Source: Anaeromyxobacter oryzae (lineage in GTDB: Bacteria; Myxococcota; Myxococcia; Myxococcales; Anaeromyxobacteraceae). Taken from it: a stretch of DNA of 64,000 bases. The notes under the pieces are model-generated. The model made no database searches, was not told the DNA's origin, and saw only the letters and a list, made by a program, of their open reading frames with translations. A program made the translations under genes and the position numbers. The stretch is from positions 2,440,501-2,504,500 of the forward strand of contig NZ_AP025591.1 in the NCBI RefSeq assembly GCF_023169945.1, in the 5' to 3' direction. This document shows positions 1 to 8,666 of the stretch, one piece after another (position 1 is the first letter of the stretch; each line of letters begins with the position of its first letter).

Positions 1-456
1 CCGGGCGCCCGCGTGCTCGCGACCGACGTGTCGGGTGACGCCCTCGAGGTGGCCCGCGCCAACGCCGCGGCGCTCGGGGCGACGGTCGAGCTCACCCAAG
101 GCGACCTGTGGGACGCCGTGCCACCCGGTGCGCGGTTCGACGTGATCGTGTCGAATCCGCCCTACGTCCCCCGTGGCGAGCTGGACACGCTCCAGCGCGA
201 GGTCCGCCGCGAGCCGCGCCTCGCCCTCGACGGCGGCCCGGACGGCGCCGACCTGCTCCGGCGGATCGTCGCCGGGGCGCCGGCCCGGCTCTCGCCGGGC
301 GGCGCGCTCGTCCTGGAGATGCACGAGTCACATCGCGAGCTTCTGCCGGGGCTCTGCCGCGAGGCGGGGTTCGATCGCGCGGAGGCGCGGATGGACCTCG
401 CGGGCCTCCCGCGTTACACGGTCGCCCACGTGGCGAGCGAGCCCGTCCCAGCGTAG
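1..456 (+). CDS. prmC: Peptide chain release factor N5-glutamine methyltransferase, 3' part
   Basis: The window opens inside this gene; the frame is open from base 1 and ends at TAG 454-456, giving about 151 C-terminal residues. PrmC (HemK) uses SAM to methylate the glutamine of the GGQ motif in release factors RF1 and RF2, in the cytoplasm. The diagnostic NPPY substrate-binding motif lies about residue 56 of the visible part, inside [11 protein letters not shown], and a SAM-binding acidic strand end (LATDVS) is at the very start. The N-terminal helical domain is outside the window. prfA normally precedes prmC, so the upstream neighbour is predicted to be prfA. murA follows after 83 bp on the same strand. 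Confidence 0.93.
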   Translation, partial: PGARVLATDVSGDALEVARANAAALGATVELTQGDLWDAVPPGARFDVIVSNPPYVPRGELDTLQREVRREPRLALDGGPDGADLLRRIVAGAPARLSPGGALVLEMHESHRELLPGLCREAGFDRAEARMDLAGLPRYTVAHVASEPVPA

Positions 457-539
457 TATCGCGCCGGTTCTTGCAGGGGGATCACCTGCCAGCGGAACGG
501 CGCCTCGCCGCCCTCCCCGGCAGAACGGAGAGAAGTCGG

Positions 540-1807
<1,268 letters not shown>

Positions 1808-1808
<1 letters not shown>

Positions 1809-2473
1809 TGCCGGCGTCGACCGAGCTGCTCACCGTGGCGGTGCCCAAGGGCCGGCTCCTCGAGGAGTCGTCCCACCTCTTCGAGCGAGCGCTCGGCGTC
1901 TCCCCGAGGAAGCTGCTCGAGGGCACCCGCAAGCTCGCGGCCGACGCGCCGGCGGCGGGCCTGCGCTTCATCTCGATCCGCGCCGCCGACGTGGCGAGCT
2001 ACGTCGAGCACGGCGCGGCCGCGGTGGGGATCGTCGGCCTCGACGTTCTCCGGGAGGAGCCGCGGGATCTCTACGAGCCGCTCGATCTCGGGATCGGCCG
2101 CTGCACCGTCATCGTCGCCCGGCCGAAGGGCGCCGCGCCGCTGCCGCGCGGCGTCGCGCCGCGCGTGGCGACCAAGTACCTCTCGCTCGCCGCCCACCAC
2201 TTCGCCAGGAAGGGGGTCCCCGCGGAGATCATCCCGCTGCACGGCTCGATCGAGGTCGCCCCGTCCCTCGGGCTCGCAGACGCAATCGTGGACATCACCG
2301 AGACCGGCGAGACGCTGCGCGCGAACGGCCTCGTCATCGAGGAGGAGGTCCTCCAGGTCTCCGCCCGGCTGGTCGTGAACCGCGTCGCCCTGAAGCTCCA
2401 CGCCGAGCGGCTCCGCCGCCTGATCGCCTCCCTGCGCGAGGTGGTCGCGGCACCCGTTCGGAAAGGCCGCTGA
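1808..2473 (+). CDS. hisG: ATP phosphoribosyltransferase, short form
   Basis: HisG joins ATP and PRPP to give phosphoribosyl-ATP, the first step of histidine synthesis. The N-terminus (VAVPKGRLLEES) and the PRPP-binding stretch DITETGETLRANGL near residues 160-173 are typical. At 221 residues it lacks the C-terminal regulatory domain of long HisG, so by family knowledge it should need a separate HisZ subunit for activity and feedback control; no hisZ is in this window. It starts at the ATG overlapping the murA stop. No other his gene follows, so histidine genes are dispersed here or the gene is paired with murA only for expression. Confidence 0.94.
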
Positions 2474-2499
2474 CGCCCCGCACGCAAACCATTGAAAGC

Positions 2500-2514
2500 T
2501 GGCACGGCTTCTGC
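2500..2514 (+). promoter_or_regulatory. Candidate sigma-54 (-24/-12) promoter
   Basis: TGGCACG, four bases, then CTGC: GG at 2501-2502 and GC at 2513-2514 have the canonical 12-base offset, and only one base departs from the TTGC -12 element. It lies in the 135-bp gap after hisG, about 95 bp upstream of the zinc-ribbon gene start. The predicted transcript would begin near 2525. An activator site was not identified. Confidence 0.5.
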
Positions 2515-2608
2515 CTAGTATCAGGAGTCCGTACAGACGGCTTTCGCTTGAACCCCCGTTCCCACTGACCTTCGTTTGAACCGGTCCCGAGGAGGACCCG
2601 TCTCCGTC

Positions 2609-2992
2609 ATGGATTGCCCGCGGTGCAGCGTCGAGATGCAGGAGATCACGCAGGAGGACAGCACGCTCCAGCGCTGTGCCGAATGCGGTGGGATCTGGGT
2701 CGTCGACGTCGCCGATCTGAACAAGATGCTGCTGCACGCGAACCTGCCGGCGCTGTCGACGATCGGCGGGTTCATCAACGCGGACGAGATCTCGGGGATG
2801 TGCCCGGCCTGCAACGTGGACCTGGTGGTCGTCGAGGGGGGCGAGAAGCGCTCGCTCGCCTACGACACCTGCGAGTCCTGCGGCGGGCTGTGGGTCGACG
2901 GCGAGGAGGAAGCGCCGGCGGCCGAGCTCGACTGGAAGGGCGCGAACAAGCAGATCGTCGACTTCTTCAAGCGGTTCGCCAAGAAGAAGTAG
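2609..2992 (+). CDS. Two-zinc-ribbon (zf-TFIIB type) protein
   Basis: A 127-residue cytoplasmic protein with two copies of a CxxC...CxxCGG(I/L)W zinc-ribbon module: Cys3/Cys6 with Cys23/Cys26, and a second set around residues 70-95 (MCPAC and CESCGGLW). It ends in a basic tail (FKRFAKKK). The ATG at 2609 is preceded by GAGGAGG and begins MDCPRC, as in other members of the zf-TFIIB family. The family's role is unknown; nucleic-acid or protein binding is inferred from the fold. It stands alone between hisG and a convergent gene and is the likely target of the sigma-54-type promoter at 2500. Confidence 0.85.
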   Translation: MDCPRCSVEMQEITQEDSTLQRCAECGGIWVVDVADLNKMLLHANLPALSTIGGFINADEISGMCPACNVDLVVVEGGEKRSLAYDTCESCGGLWVDGEEEAPAAELDWKGANKQIVDFFKRFAKKK

Positions 2993-3002
2993 CGCTCACG
3001 AC

Positions 3003-3698
3003 TCACCACGTCCGGTCGTCGCGCCACGGGTACGCGGTGTTCGAGTAGCCGCGGATCTCCCAGTAGCCGCGCCGGTCCTGCGTGAGGAGCTCGAGGCGCG
3101 ACAGCCACTTCGCGCCCTTCCAGGCCCAGAGCTGCGGGACGACGATCCGGACGGGCCCGCCGTGATCGCGCGGGAGCGGCGCGCCGTCCACGCCGTGGAC
3201 GACGAGCACGTCGGGCTTGAGCGCCTCCTCGAGGGGAAGGTTCGTCGAGTAGCCGTCGGAGGCGTGGGCCATGAGGTGCGTCGCCTCGGCCGTCGGCCGC
3301 GCGAGCGCGAGGACCGTCTCCAGCCGGACGCCGCGGAAGCGGAGGTCGAGGATCGACCAGCCGGTGACGCAGTGGAAATCGGACTCCTCCTCCACCTGCG
3401 GTAGCGCGAGGAGCTCGGCGTACGACAGCGCGAGCGGGGTCTCGACGGCGCCGTCGACCCGGAGGCGCCAGCGATCGATGGAGACGTCGGGCGTCTCGAC
3501 GCCGAGGTCGAGCACCGGCCACTCCCGCTTCTCGAAGACGTTCTGGCCGGGCGGCTCCTTCGGCATGCCGTGCCGGTTCGGCGCCCCCTCGCCCTGCGGC
3601 GCGGGGTCCGCGAGCGACGGCGTCGCCTTCATCTTCCCGGCGAAGCGGGCGCGGAGGAGCGCGACGCCCTCCTCGATGCGGCGCTGGATGTCGTCCAC
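3003..3698 (-). CDS. YuiH-type molybdopterin-dependent oxidoreductase (sulfite oxidase fold)
   Basis: This 231-residue protein matches the oxidoreductase molybdopterin-binding domain. Cys110 in DFHCVTGWS is in the position of the cysteine that ligates molybdenum in sulfite oxidase and MsrP. There is no Tat signal, and the N-terminus contains the NVFEKREWPVLDLG stretch typical of the cytosolic YuiH group, so the substrate is unknown; sulfite or sulfoxide chemistry is only an analogy. I prefer the GTG at 3698, preceded by GGGAGGGAGC, over the longer open frame to 3899, which runs into the tRNA region. It converges on the zinc-ribbon gene with a 10-bp gap. Confidence 0.85.
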   Translation of the reverse strand: MDDIQRRIEEGVALLRARFAGKMKATPSLADPAPQGEGAPNRHGMPKEPPGQNVFEKREWPVLDLGVETPDVSIDRWRLRVDGAVETPLALSYAELLALPQVEEESDFHCVTGWSILDLRFRGVRLETVLALARPTAEATHLMAHASDGYSTNLPLEEALKPDVLVVHGVDGAPLPRDHGGPVRIVVPQLWAWKGAKWLSRLELLTQDRRGYWEIRGYSNTAYPWRDDRTW

Positions 3699-3872
3699 GC
3701 TCCCTCCCGGGTCCCGGCCTCGGCCGCTGAGCTTAGCGCCCGCCCGGAGGCTCCGCAGCGGCGACCGCCGCGGCACGGCGCGCGCGCCACCCGCACGCGC
3801 CGCGCTCCGCCCGGGCGGAACCGAACTCCTTGACTCGGAGGCCCCTTCGCGGCAGAAACTCGGACTCGCGAC

Positions 3873-3948
3873 GCGGGAATAGCTCAGTTGGTAGAGCATC
3901 AGCTTCCCAAGCTGAGGGTCGCCGGTTCGAATCCGGTTTCCCGCTCCA
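3873..3948 (+). tRNA. tRNA-Gly (anticodon CCC)
   Basis: A 76-nt cloverleaf. The acceptor arms GCGGGAA and TTCCCGC pair, the D arm is GCTC/GAGC, the anticodon stem TCAGC/GCTGA closes the loop TTCCCAA with anticodon CCC, and the T arm GCCGG-TTCGAAT-CCGGT is canonical. The CCA end is genomically encoded at 3946-3948 after discriminator T. It reads GGG glycine codons. Confidence 0.98.
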
Positions 3949-3955
3949 AGTTTCG

Positions 3956-4005
3956 AGGCCGGAACTCCTGGGCTTTCGCCCGACGGGTTCCGGCCTTTCT
4001 CTTTC
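3956..4005 (+). terminator. Intrinsic terminator after tRNA-Gly
   Basis: A perfect 10-bp inverted repeat, AGGCCGGAAC (3956-3965) and GTTCCGGCCT (3987-3996), encloses a second small hairpin (GGGC/GCCC) and is followed by a T-rich run TTTCTCTTT. It begins 8 bp after the tRNA CCA end and may also serve the convergent CPBP remnant. Confidence 0.88.
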
Positions 4006-4013
4006 CGGACTCA

Positions 4014-4307
4014 TCAGCTCGCGAAGGCGCGGATCAGCGGGGCGATGTTCGGGATGAGATCGAACCAGCCGTGCAGCACGACCACGAGCGTGAGGTTTCG
4101 GGTGCGCGCCCAGAGCATGCCGAACGCGACACCGATCGGCGACAAGATGACGATCGCGTAGGCAGCCGCGCCGAGCGCGTCCGGCGCCCGGGCCATGCCC
4201 TCCACGGAATGTGCGCCGCGCAGCACGTACCCCGGCGCGTGCGCGAGCGCGAAGAGTACGGACATTCCCAGCGCACCAGCGACCGGCGAACGCAGCCACG
4301 CCGCCAT
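4014..4307 (-). pseudogene. CPBP-family intramembrane protease, N-terminally truncated
   Basis: About 97 residues match the C-terminal half of CPBP (CAAX/Abi) membrane metalloproteases: FALAHAPGY and HGWFDLIPN are the second and third metal-site motifs, each in a hydrophobic segment. The first motif (EExxxR) is missing. Upstream of the ATG the same frame still reads family-like LLQSRMAAWL but hits a stop 19 codons earlier. That pattern fits a decayed gene that has lost its first half. Without the glutamate pair it should not be a working protease. It lies between the tRNA terminator and the ArsM-like gene. Confidence 0.7.
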
Positions 4308-4464
4308 GCGCGACTGGAGGAGCCAACGAGTGCGCGCGACATGAGGCTGCCGAGGAGATCATGGATTGGCGGCGCAGTCACGCACCGTGCGGGCGCATAG
4401 CCTCTCGTGCCGGCCGCACGCGTGGTCCCGCGGCGCGGTTCTCCGTCTCCAGCACGCCTCGCGG

Positions 4465-5247
4465 TCAACGCTTGGCGCCGTAGACGTTGACGCCCGTCAC
4501 GCGGAACTTACGCGCAACCTTCTCCTTCGAGGTGCCCAGGAACGGATCGAAGCGCTCGCGGATCTCCACCGCCTCGAAGCCGACCTCGGCGAGCAACGAG
4601 AGGAGCTCTGCCTCCGGCAGAGCACCGCCGATTCAACCCGACCACAGGTCGATGTCGCGGCGGACGGATTCCGGCAGCTCCGATTCCACCACGATGTCGG
4701 CGTAGAGGAACCGCCCGCCTGGCCGCAGGACCCGCAGGACCTCCGAGAACGCACGCCGCTTGTCCGGTGCGAGGTTGAGCACGCCGTTCGAGATGACGAC
4801 GTCGGTGCTTGCGCTCTCGACGGGGAGCTCCAGGACGTCGCCGCGCCTCAGCTCGACATTCGAGATGCCCGCCTCGGCTGCCGCCGCCTGGGCCTTGCGG
4901 AGCATCGGGTCGGTCATGTCGATCCCGATCGCTCGCCCCCGAGGTCCCACGATGTTCGCAGCGAGCAACAGGTCGGTGCCGGCGCCGCAGCCGATGTCGA
5001 CGACCGTCGATCCCGGTGGGACGGAGCCCATGCGAAGTGGGTTCCCCACCCCGGCGAACGACTCGATCGCGAGCGGAGGAATGCGCGCGAGCGCCTGTCG
5101 ATCGTACCGGAGGAAGGTCTCGGCGTACGCAGCGCCTCGATGGAAGTGGAACTCGCCCTCGGGCGCCTCGGCGACGCGGGCGTAGATCTCCCGGATCTCG
5201 TTCCGGAGGCGGACGGTGTCGAGATCGACGGGGCACGTGGCGGCCAT
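4465..5247 (-). CDS. ArsM-like SAM methyltransferase, probable selenoprotein (in-frame TGA at codon 205)
   Basis: Read through the TGA, this is a 260-residue class I methyltransferase. Residues 75-90 hold the SAM loop VVDIGCGAGTD, and the N-terminal FHFHRGAAYAE and SFAGVGNPL motifs belong to the arsenite-methyltransferase-like family. At 4633-4635 a TGA follows DIDLWSG; the frame then continues IGGALPEAEL to RVTGVNVYGAKR and a TGA at 4465, with no other stop. From memory, relatives have Cys at this position (DLWxGC(I/V)xGAL), the residue linked to arsenic or thiol chemistry. A hairpin directly after the TGA resembles a bacterial SECIS. I infer selenocysteine insertion; a nonsense mutation is the alternative and would give a 204-residue truncated protein. 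GAGGAG precedes the ATG. It is divergent from an ArsR-type regulator. Confidence 0.75.
4602..4635 (-). promoter_or_regulatory. SECIS-like hairpin following the in-frame TGA
   Basis: On the mRNA strand the TGA (4635-4633) is followed by AUCGGC and then GG-U-GCUCUGCC, loop GGA, GGCAGAGC-U-CC. The inner stem is a perfect 8 bp, extended by two G-C pairs across a U-U mismatch. The apical loop starts 17 nt after the TGA, nearly the distance in E. coli fdhF mRNA, and its first bases are G, as bacterial SECIS elements require. The hairpin is within coding sequence, as expected in bacteria. Confidence 0.6.
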
Positions 5248-5402
5248 GTCTCCTCACGCGGTCTTCGAGGTACGCACCGCATACGCGTGTCACCCCCGAC
5301 GCGCCACGACCCACAACGAGCGGACGGGCGCCCACTCCTGGCGCGCTCCCGTCCTGAGTACCAGCGCCTCGGGCCGGCCTTGACCATGCGCCCTCGATCC
5401 GC

Positions 5403-5426
5403 CTACTCAAGAACGATCTTGAGTAG
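5403..5426. promoter_or_regulatory. Perfect palindrome, probable ArsR-family operator
   Basis: Arms CTACTCAAGA (5403-5412) and TCTTGAGTAG (5417-5426) are exact inverted repeats around ACGA. The site lies 13 bp before the GTG start of the ArsR-rhodanese gene, inside the 192-bp divergent region shared with the ArsM-like gene. Its form fits a dimeric winged-helix repressor, so autoregulation and control of both genes are inferred. Confidence 0.75.
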
Positions 5427-5439
5427 CAGGGAGAGCCTC

Positions 5440-6033
5440 GTGCCCAGCCCAGGTCGCCGGTTCAAGGACGCCATCTACGAGCAGTTCGCGCGGGTGTCGA
5501 AGGCGCTCGCCAGCCCGCATCGGATCGAGCTCGTCGAGCTCCTCGCGCAAGGTCCGCGCACGGTGGAGGCCCTCGCCCGCATGGCGGACATGAGCCTCGC
5601 GAACACCTCGCAGCACCTTCAGGTGCTCCGCGCGGCGGGCCTCGTGGAGTCGACGAAGGAGGGTCTCTTCGTGACGTGCCGCCTCGCGGATCCGACCGTC
5701 GGCACGCTCCTCCTGGCGCTGCGGAACGTCGCCGAGACGCGGCTGGCGGACGTCGCGAGGATCACGCGCGAGTTCCTCGCCGAGAACGCACAGCTGGAGG
5801 AGGTCGACGAGGCGGCCCTCCGGCAGAAGGTCCGCAAGGGGAACGTGACCGTCCTCGACGTGCGCCCGCCGGAGGAGTACGAGGCGGGCCACATCCCGGG
5901 CGCACTCTCCGTGCCGCTGCCGGAGCTCGCGAAGCGCCTGTCGGACCTCCCGAAGCGGCGCGAGGTGGTCGCCTACTGCCGCGGCCCGTACTGCCCGCCG
6001 AGGACCGAGCCGCGCCTCGCCGTCCTGGGGTGA
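5440..6033 (+). CDS. ArsR-family regulator fused to a rhodanese domain
   Basis: A 197-residue fusion. Residues 1-95 form an ArsR winged helix (ALASPHRIELVELLAQGPRT; LANTSQHLQVLRAAGLV). Residues 115-185 start a rhodanese domain (VTVLDVRPPEEYEAGHIPGA) that reaches the active-site loop VAYCRGPYC with the catalytic cysteine. After this loop the sequence turns to PPRTEPRLAVLG and stops, whereas family members usually continue for another 25-35 residues (EAVxLLRxxGxxARRLxxG). The C-terminal part is therefore missing or frameshifted near 5990. The GTG at 5440 follows GGGAGAG and the palindrome at 5403. It probably senses a thiol-reactive or metalloid signal and represses itself and the divergent ArsM-like gene. 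Confidence 0.83.
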   Translation: MPSPGRRFKDAIYEQFARVSKALASPHRIELVELLAQGPRTVEALARMADMSLANTSQHLQVLRAAGLVESTKEGLFVTCRLADPTVGTLLLALRNVAETRLADVARITREFLAENAQLEEVDEAALRQKVRKGNVTVLDVRPPEEYEAGHIPGALSVPLPELAKRLSDLPKRREVVAYCRGPYCPPRTEPRLAVLG

Positions 6034-6178
6034 CGTCGGTGCGGCGCTACCTCCCGCGCTGCGAGGGTTCCGTCGATCCGGACGCACGGGTCGGCGGAGC
6101 GCCCGGCGTGTGGGTCCACCGCCCGGTGATCGGCGTGTTCCAGGGCGCGACCGCCGAGCCGGACGTAACGAGAGCACC

Positions 6179-6997
6179 ATGACGCGGCCTCCGATCATCG
6201 ACCACGACACGGCAGAGCTACCGGTCTTCCTGCCGGCCAACCTGCTGGACGGCGCGAGGCGGCAGAAGGGCCTGCCGCCGGGTGGCGTCCCTGCTGGCTG
6301 CCTGCTCGACATGGACGGCGAGCTCGTCGAGCGGCTCGTCGCGTCGGGTCGCGCCGCCGCGGATCCCTCCTGGCCCTGCTTCCATACGAGGCTGTACCGC
6401 TGGAGGACGGGCGGTGGCGAGATGGGCGTCATCGGCGGCACGGTGGGCGCCCCGTTCGCGGTGCTCGTCGCGGAGGAGCTGTTCGCATCCGGCTGCGAGG
6501 CCCTCGTCAGCATCGCATCGGCAGGCCTGGTCGCGTCCGATGCACGGCCTCCGCTCTTCGTGCTCATCGAGCGCGCGCTGCGCGACGAGGGGACGAGCTA
6601 CCATTACGAGCCGGCGGCCCGGTACGCCGAGGCGGACCCCGGCTTGACCGACGAGGTCGCGCGGGCGCTGGCTGGTACCGAGACGCGGATCTTGCGCGGC
6701 GCGTCCTGGACGACCGACGCGCCCTTCCGCGAGAGCGCGGCGATGATCGCCGCGAGGCGGACGGAAGGGATCCTGTCGGTCGAGATGGAGGCGGCAGCGC
6801 TCCTCGCGATGGGACGAGCCCTGCGTAGACCCGTCACGTGCCTCGCGCACGTCACGAACACGATGGCCACGAGGCCAGAGGACTTCGACAAGGGTGGCCA
6901 TGGCGGGCAGGAAGAGGCGCTCGGGGTGTGCGCCCGAGCAGTCGGAGCCGCCCTCGCCTTCGTCCGCCGCAGTCGCACTCCGGGAGCGCAGCCATGA
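6179..6997 (+). CDS. Nucleoside phosphorylase (PNP/UDP family)
   Basis: A 272-residue cytoplasmic protein of the phosphorylase superfamily. The region GVIGGTVGAPFAVLVAEEL (about residues 81-99), IASAGLV and the late SVEMEAAALLAMG (about residues 200-212) are the hallmarks: the last holds the Met-Glu pair that binds the ribose. It would cleave a nucleoside with phosphate; uridine phosphorylase is the closest family but the base specificity cannot be read. The ATG at 6179 has only a weak ribosome site. The stop overlaps the next start as ATGA, so the two genes are likely co-translated. The 145 bp before it hold no convincing gene. Confidence 0.82.
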   Translation: MTRPPIIDHDTAELPVFLPANLLDGARRQKGLPPGGVPAGCLLDMDGELVERLVASGRAAADPSWPCFHTRLYRWRTGGGEMGVIGGTVGAPFAVLVAEELFASGCEALVSIASAGLVASDARPPLFVLIERALRDEGTSYHYEPAARYAEADPGLTDEVARALAGTETRILRGASWTTDAPFRESAAMIAARRTEGILSVEMEAAALLAMGRALRRPVTCLAHVTNTMATRPEDFDKGGHGGQEEALGVCARAVGAALAFVRRSRTPGAQP

Positions 6998-7608
6998 CCT
7001 CCATCAGGGAGCACTGGCAGAAGGTGTACGACCGCAGGCGCGAGGACGAGGTCTCCTGGCACCAGGCGAGCCCGATCACGTCGCTCGACCTCATCTCGAG
7101 GACGGGCGCAGGGCGCGACGCGCGCGTCGTCGACGTCGGGGGCGGCGCTTCACGCTTGGTAGATGCCTTGATCGAGAAATGGTTCGAGCACGTCACCGTG
7201 GTCGACATCGCGGACGCGCCCCTCGAGCTCGCGCGGAAGCGGCTCGGGGATCGTGCCTCCCGCGTCACGTGGGTGACGAGCGACGTGGGCGACTGGGCTC
7301 CAGACGGACCCTACGACGTCTGGCACGACCGGGCGGTCTTTCACTTCATGGTGCGCCCGGAGGACCGGGCGGCGTACCTGTCGACGCTGCGGAGCGCGCT
7401 GCGGAGCGGAGGACACCTGATCATCGGCACCTTCGCCTCGAACGGGCCGGACCGATGCAGCGCGTTGCCGGTGATGCGTTACGAGCCGGAGACGCTCGCG
7501 GCGGAGCTCGGACCCGACTTCCGGCTCCTCGAGGGCGTCCGCGCGGAGCACGTCACGCCGGCGGGCAAGGTCCAGCAATTCCAGTTCAGCCGGTTCGTTC
7601 GCATCTAG
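6994..7608 (+). CDS. Class I SAM-dependent methyltransferase
   Basis: A 204-residue protein with SAM motif I VVDVGGGASRLVD (about residues 47-59), motif II VTVVDIAD and a motif IV region YDVWHDRAVFHFM. The WHDRAVFHF stretch and the opening HWQKVYDRRREDEVSWHQ are typical of the small thiopurine-methyltransferase-like group, whose natural substrates are mostly unknown. It is coupled to the nucleoside phosphorylase by an ATGA overlap, which hints at a nucleoside, base or related small-molecule substrate; that is inference only. Confidence 0.83.
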   Translation: MTSIREHWQKVYDRRREDEVSWHQASPITSLDLISRTGAGRDARVVDVGGGASRLVDALIEKWFEHVTVVDIADAPLELARKRLGDRASRVTWVTSDVGDWAPDGPYDVWHDRAVFHFMVRPEDRAAYLSTLRSALRSGGHLIIGTFASNGPDRCSALPVMRYEPETLAAELGPDFRLLEGVRAEHVTPAGKVQQFQFSRFVRI

Positions 7609-7627
7609 ACAGCCCCGGCCGCAGTGC

Positions 7628-8512
7628 TCAGAGCGCCCGCTCCCATGCCCCCCGGCGCCACCGCTCGACCCACGCTTCGGCGCGGTACAGCGCGAGCGCC
7701 GGCGCGTTCGATGCTGCGACGCGCAGCACGACCTCGCGAGCGCCAGCCGCGTCGAGGAGCGCCTCGCACCGACGCAGCAGCCATCGCCCGAGTCCGCGAC
7801 GCCGCGCGCGCGACGCGACCGCGATCGTCTCGACCTCGTTCTCACCCTCGCGCTCGGGTGCCACGACGCCCCGCAGCAGGCCGACAGGGCCGTCCGCGTC
7901 GACGAGGAACCGTAGAAGCTTCGGGTCGAACGCTGGCGACGCGACGATGCGCGCACCGTCGTCCGCGGTGACGGGGACCGTGAATCCGACCCCAGCGAAC
8001 GCGTCGTTCTCGAGCGCCGCCCACGCCTCCAGCCCGACCTGCTCGAGGCCGACCTCCGCGAGCCCGGCGGGCAGCGCGAGCGGCGGCCGCGGGCGCGTGC
8101 GGCGCATGCCGACGACTGCGTCCGCCGGCTGATAGCCCCGCGCCTCGAGCTCCGCACCGATACCGGGGGCGTCGCGCTCGACGACCCGAAGCGTCCGCGC
8201 CTGGGCGCTTCGCGCGCGCGCCTCCATCGCATCCACGATCGCGAGCGCCGCAGGCGCCGGTCCCGCGAGCCACGCAAGCGCGCACCGGCCCGTCTCCGTG
8301 AGGCCCTTCGCGACCCACAGCCCGACGGCGGCCGGCGCGCCGTCTTCGAGAAGCGCGACGCCCTCGATCCCGTCCGGCAACGCCGCAACCTCGGCCCGCA
8401 GCGCGGCGACGTCGCGTCCGAGAAGCGCCGCGATGGGCGCCCAGTCGCGCGCGCTCGACCACGGCACGATGTCGCGAGGCGCCTCCGGCCTCTGCATCCG
8501 ATCGCGTGTCAT
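7628..8512 (-). CDS. GNAT-family N-acetyltransferase
   Basis: A 294-residue protein whose C-terminal third is a GNAT domain. The acetyl-CoA binding motif A is visible as ETIAVASRARRRGLGRWLL, followed by VVLRVAASNAPALALYRAEAW, the usual end of the fold. The N-terminal half may be a second, degenerate GNAT domain. The substrate is unknown. I chose the ATG at 8512, preceded by GCGGGGGGACGA, rather than the longer open frame to 8779 that would overlap the divergent aminotransferase. It converges on the methyltransferase with a 19-bp gap. Confidence 0.8.
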   Translation of the reverse strand: MTRDRMQRPEAPRDIVPWSSARDWAPIAALLGRDVAALRAEVAALPDGIEGVALLEDGAPAAVGLWVAKGLTETGRCALAWLAGPAPAALAIVDAMEARARSAQARTLRVVERDAPGIGAELEARGYQPADAVVGMRRTRPRPPLALPAGLAEVGLEQVGLEAWAALENDAFAGVGFTVPVTADDGARIVASPAFDPKLLRFLVDADGPVGLLRGVVAPEREGENEVETIAVASRARRRGLGRWLLRRCEALLDAAGAREVVLRVAASNAPALALYRAEAWVERWRRGAWERAL

Positions 8513-8666
8513 TCGTCCCCCCGCCGACGCCCGGTCGCGTCGACCGGAAGAAGACCACAGCTGGTGCACCACGAGAACCGTTTCCGACGTTCGCGCGAAC
8601 CCTCCGAGGCTCACCAGGGCCCGGTTCGGACTGCGCGACCGGTGGACACGCATCCGTCCCGGCGAC

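Noticed and set aside
6000..6182. A second selenocysteine site at the end of the ArsR-rhodanese gene
   Set aside because: Reading past its TGA gives Arg/Ala-rich sequence unlike the rhodanese C-terminus, and the residue before it is not at a cysteine position.
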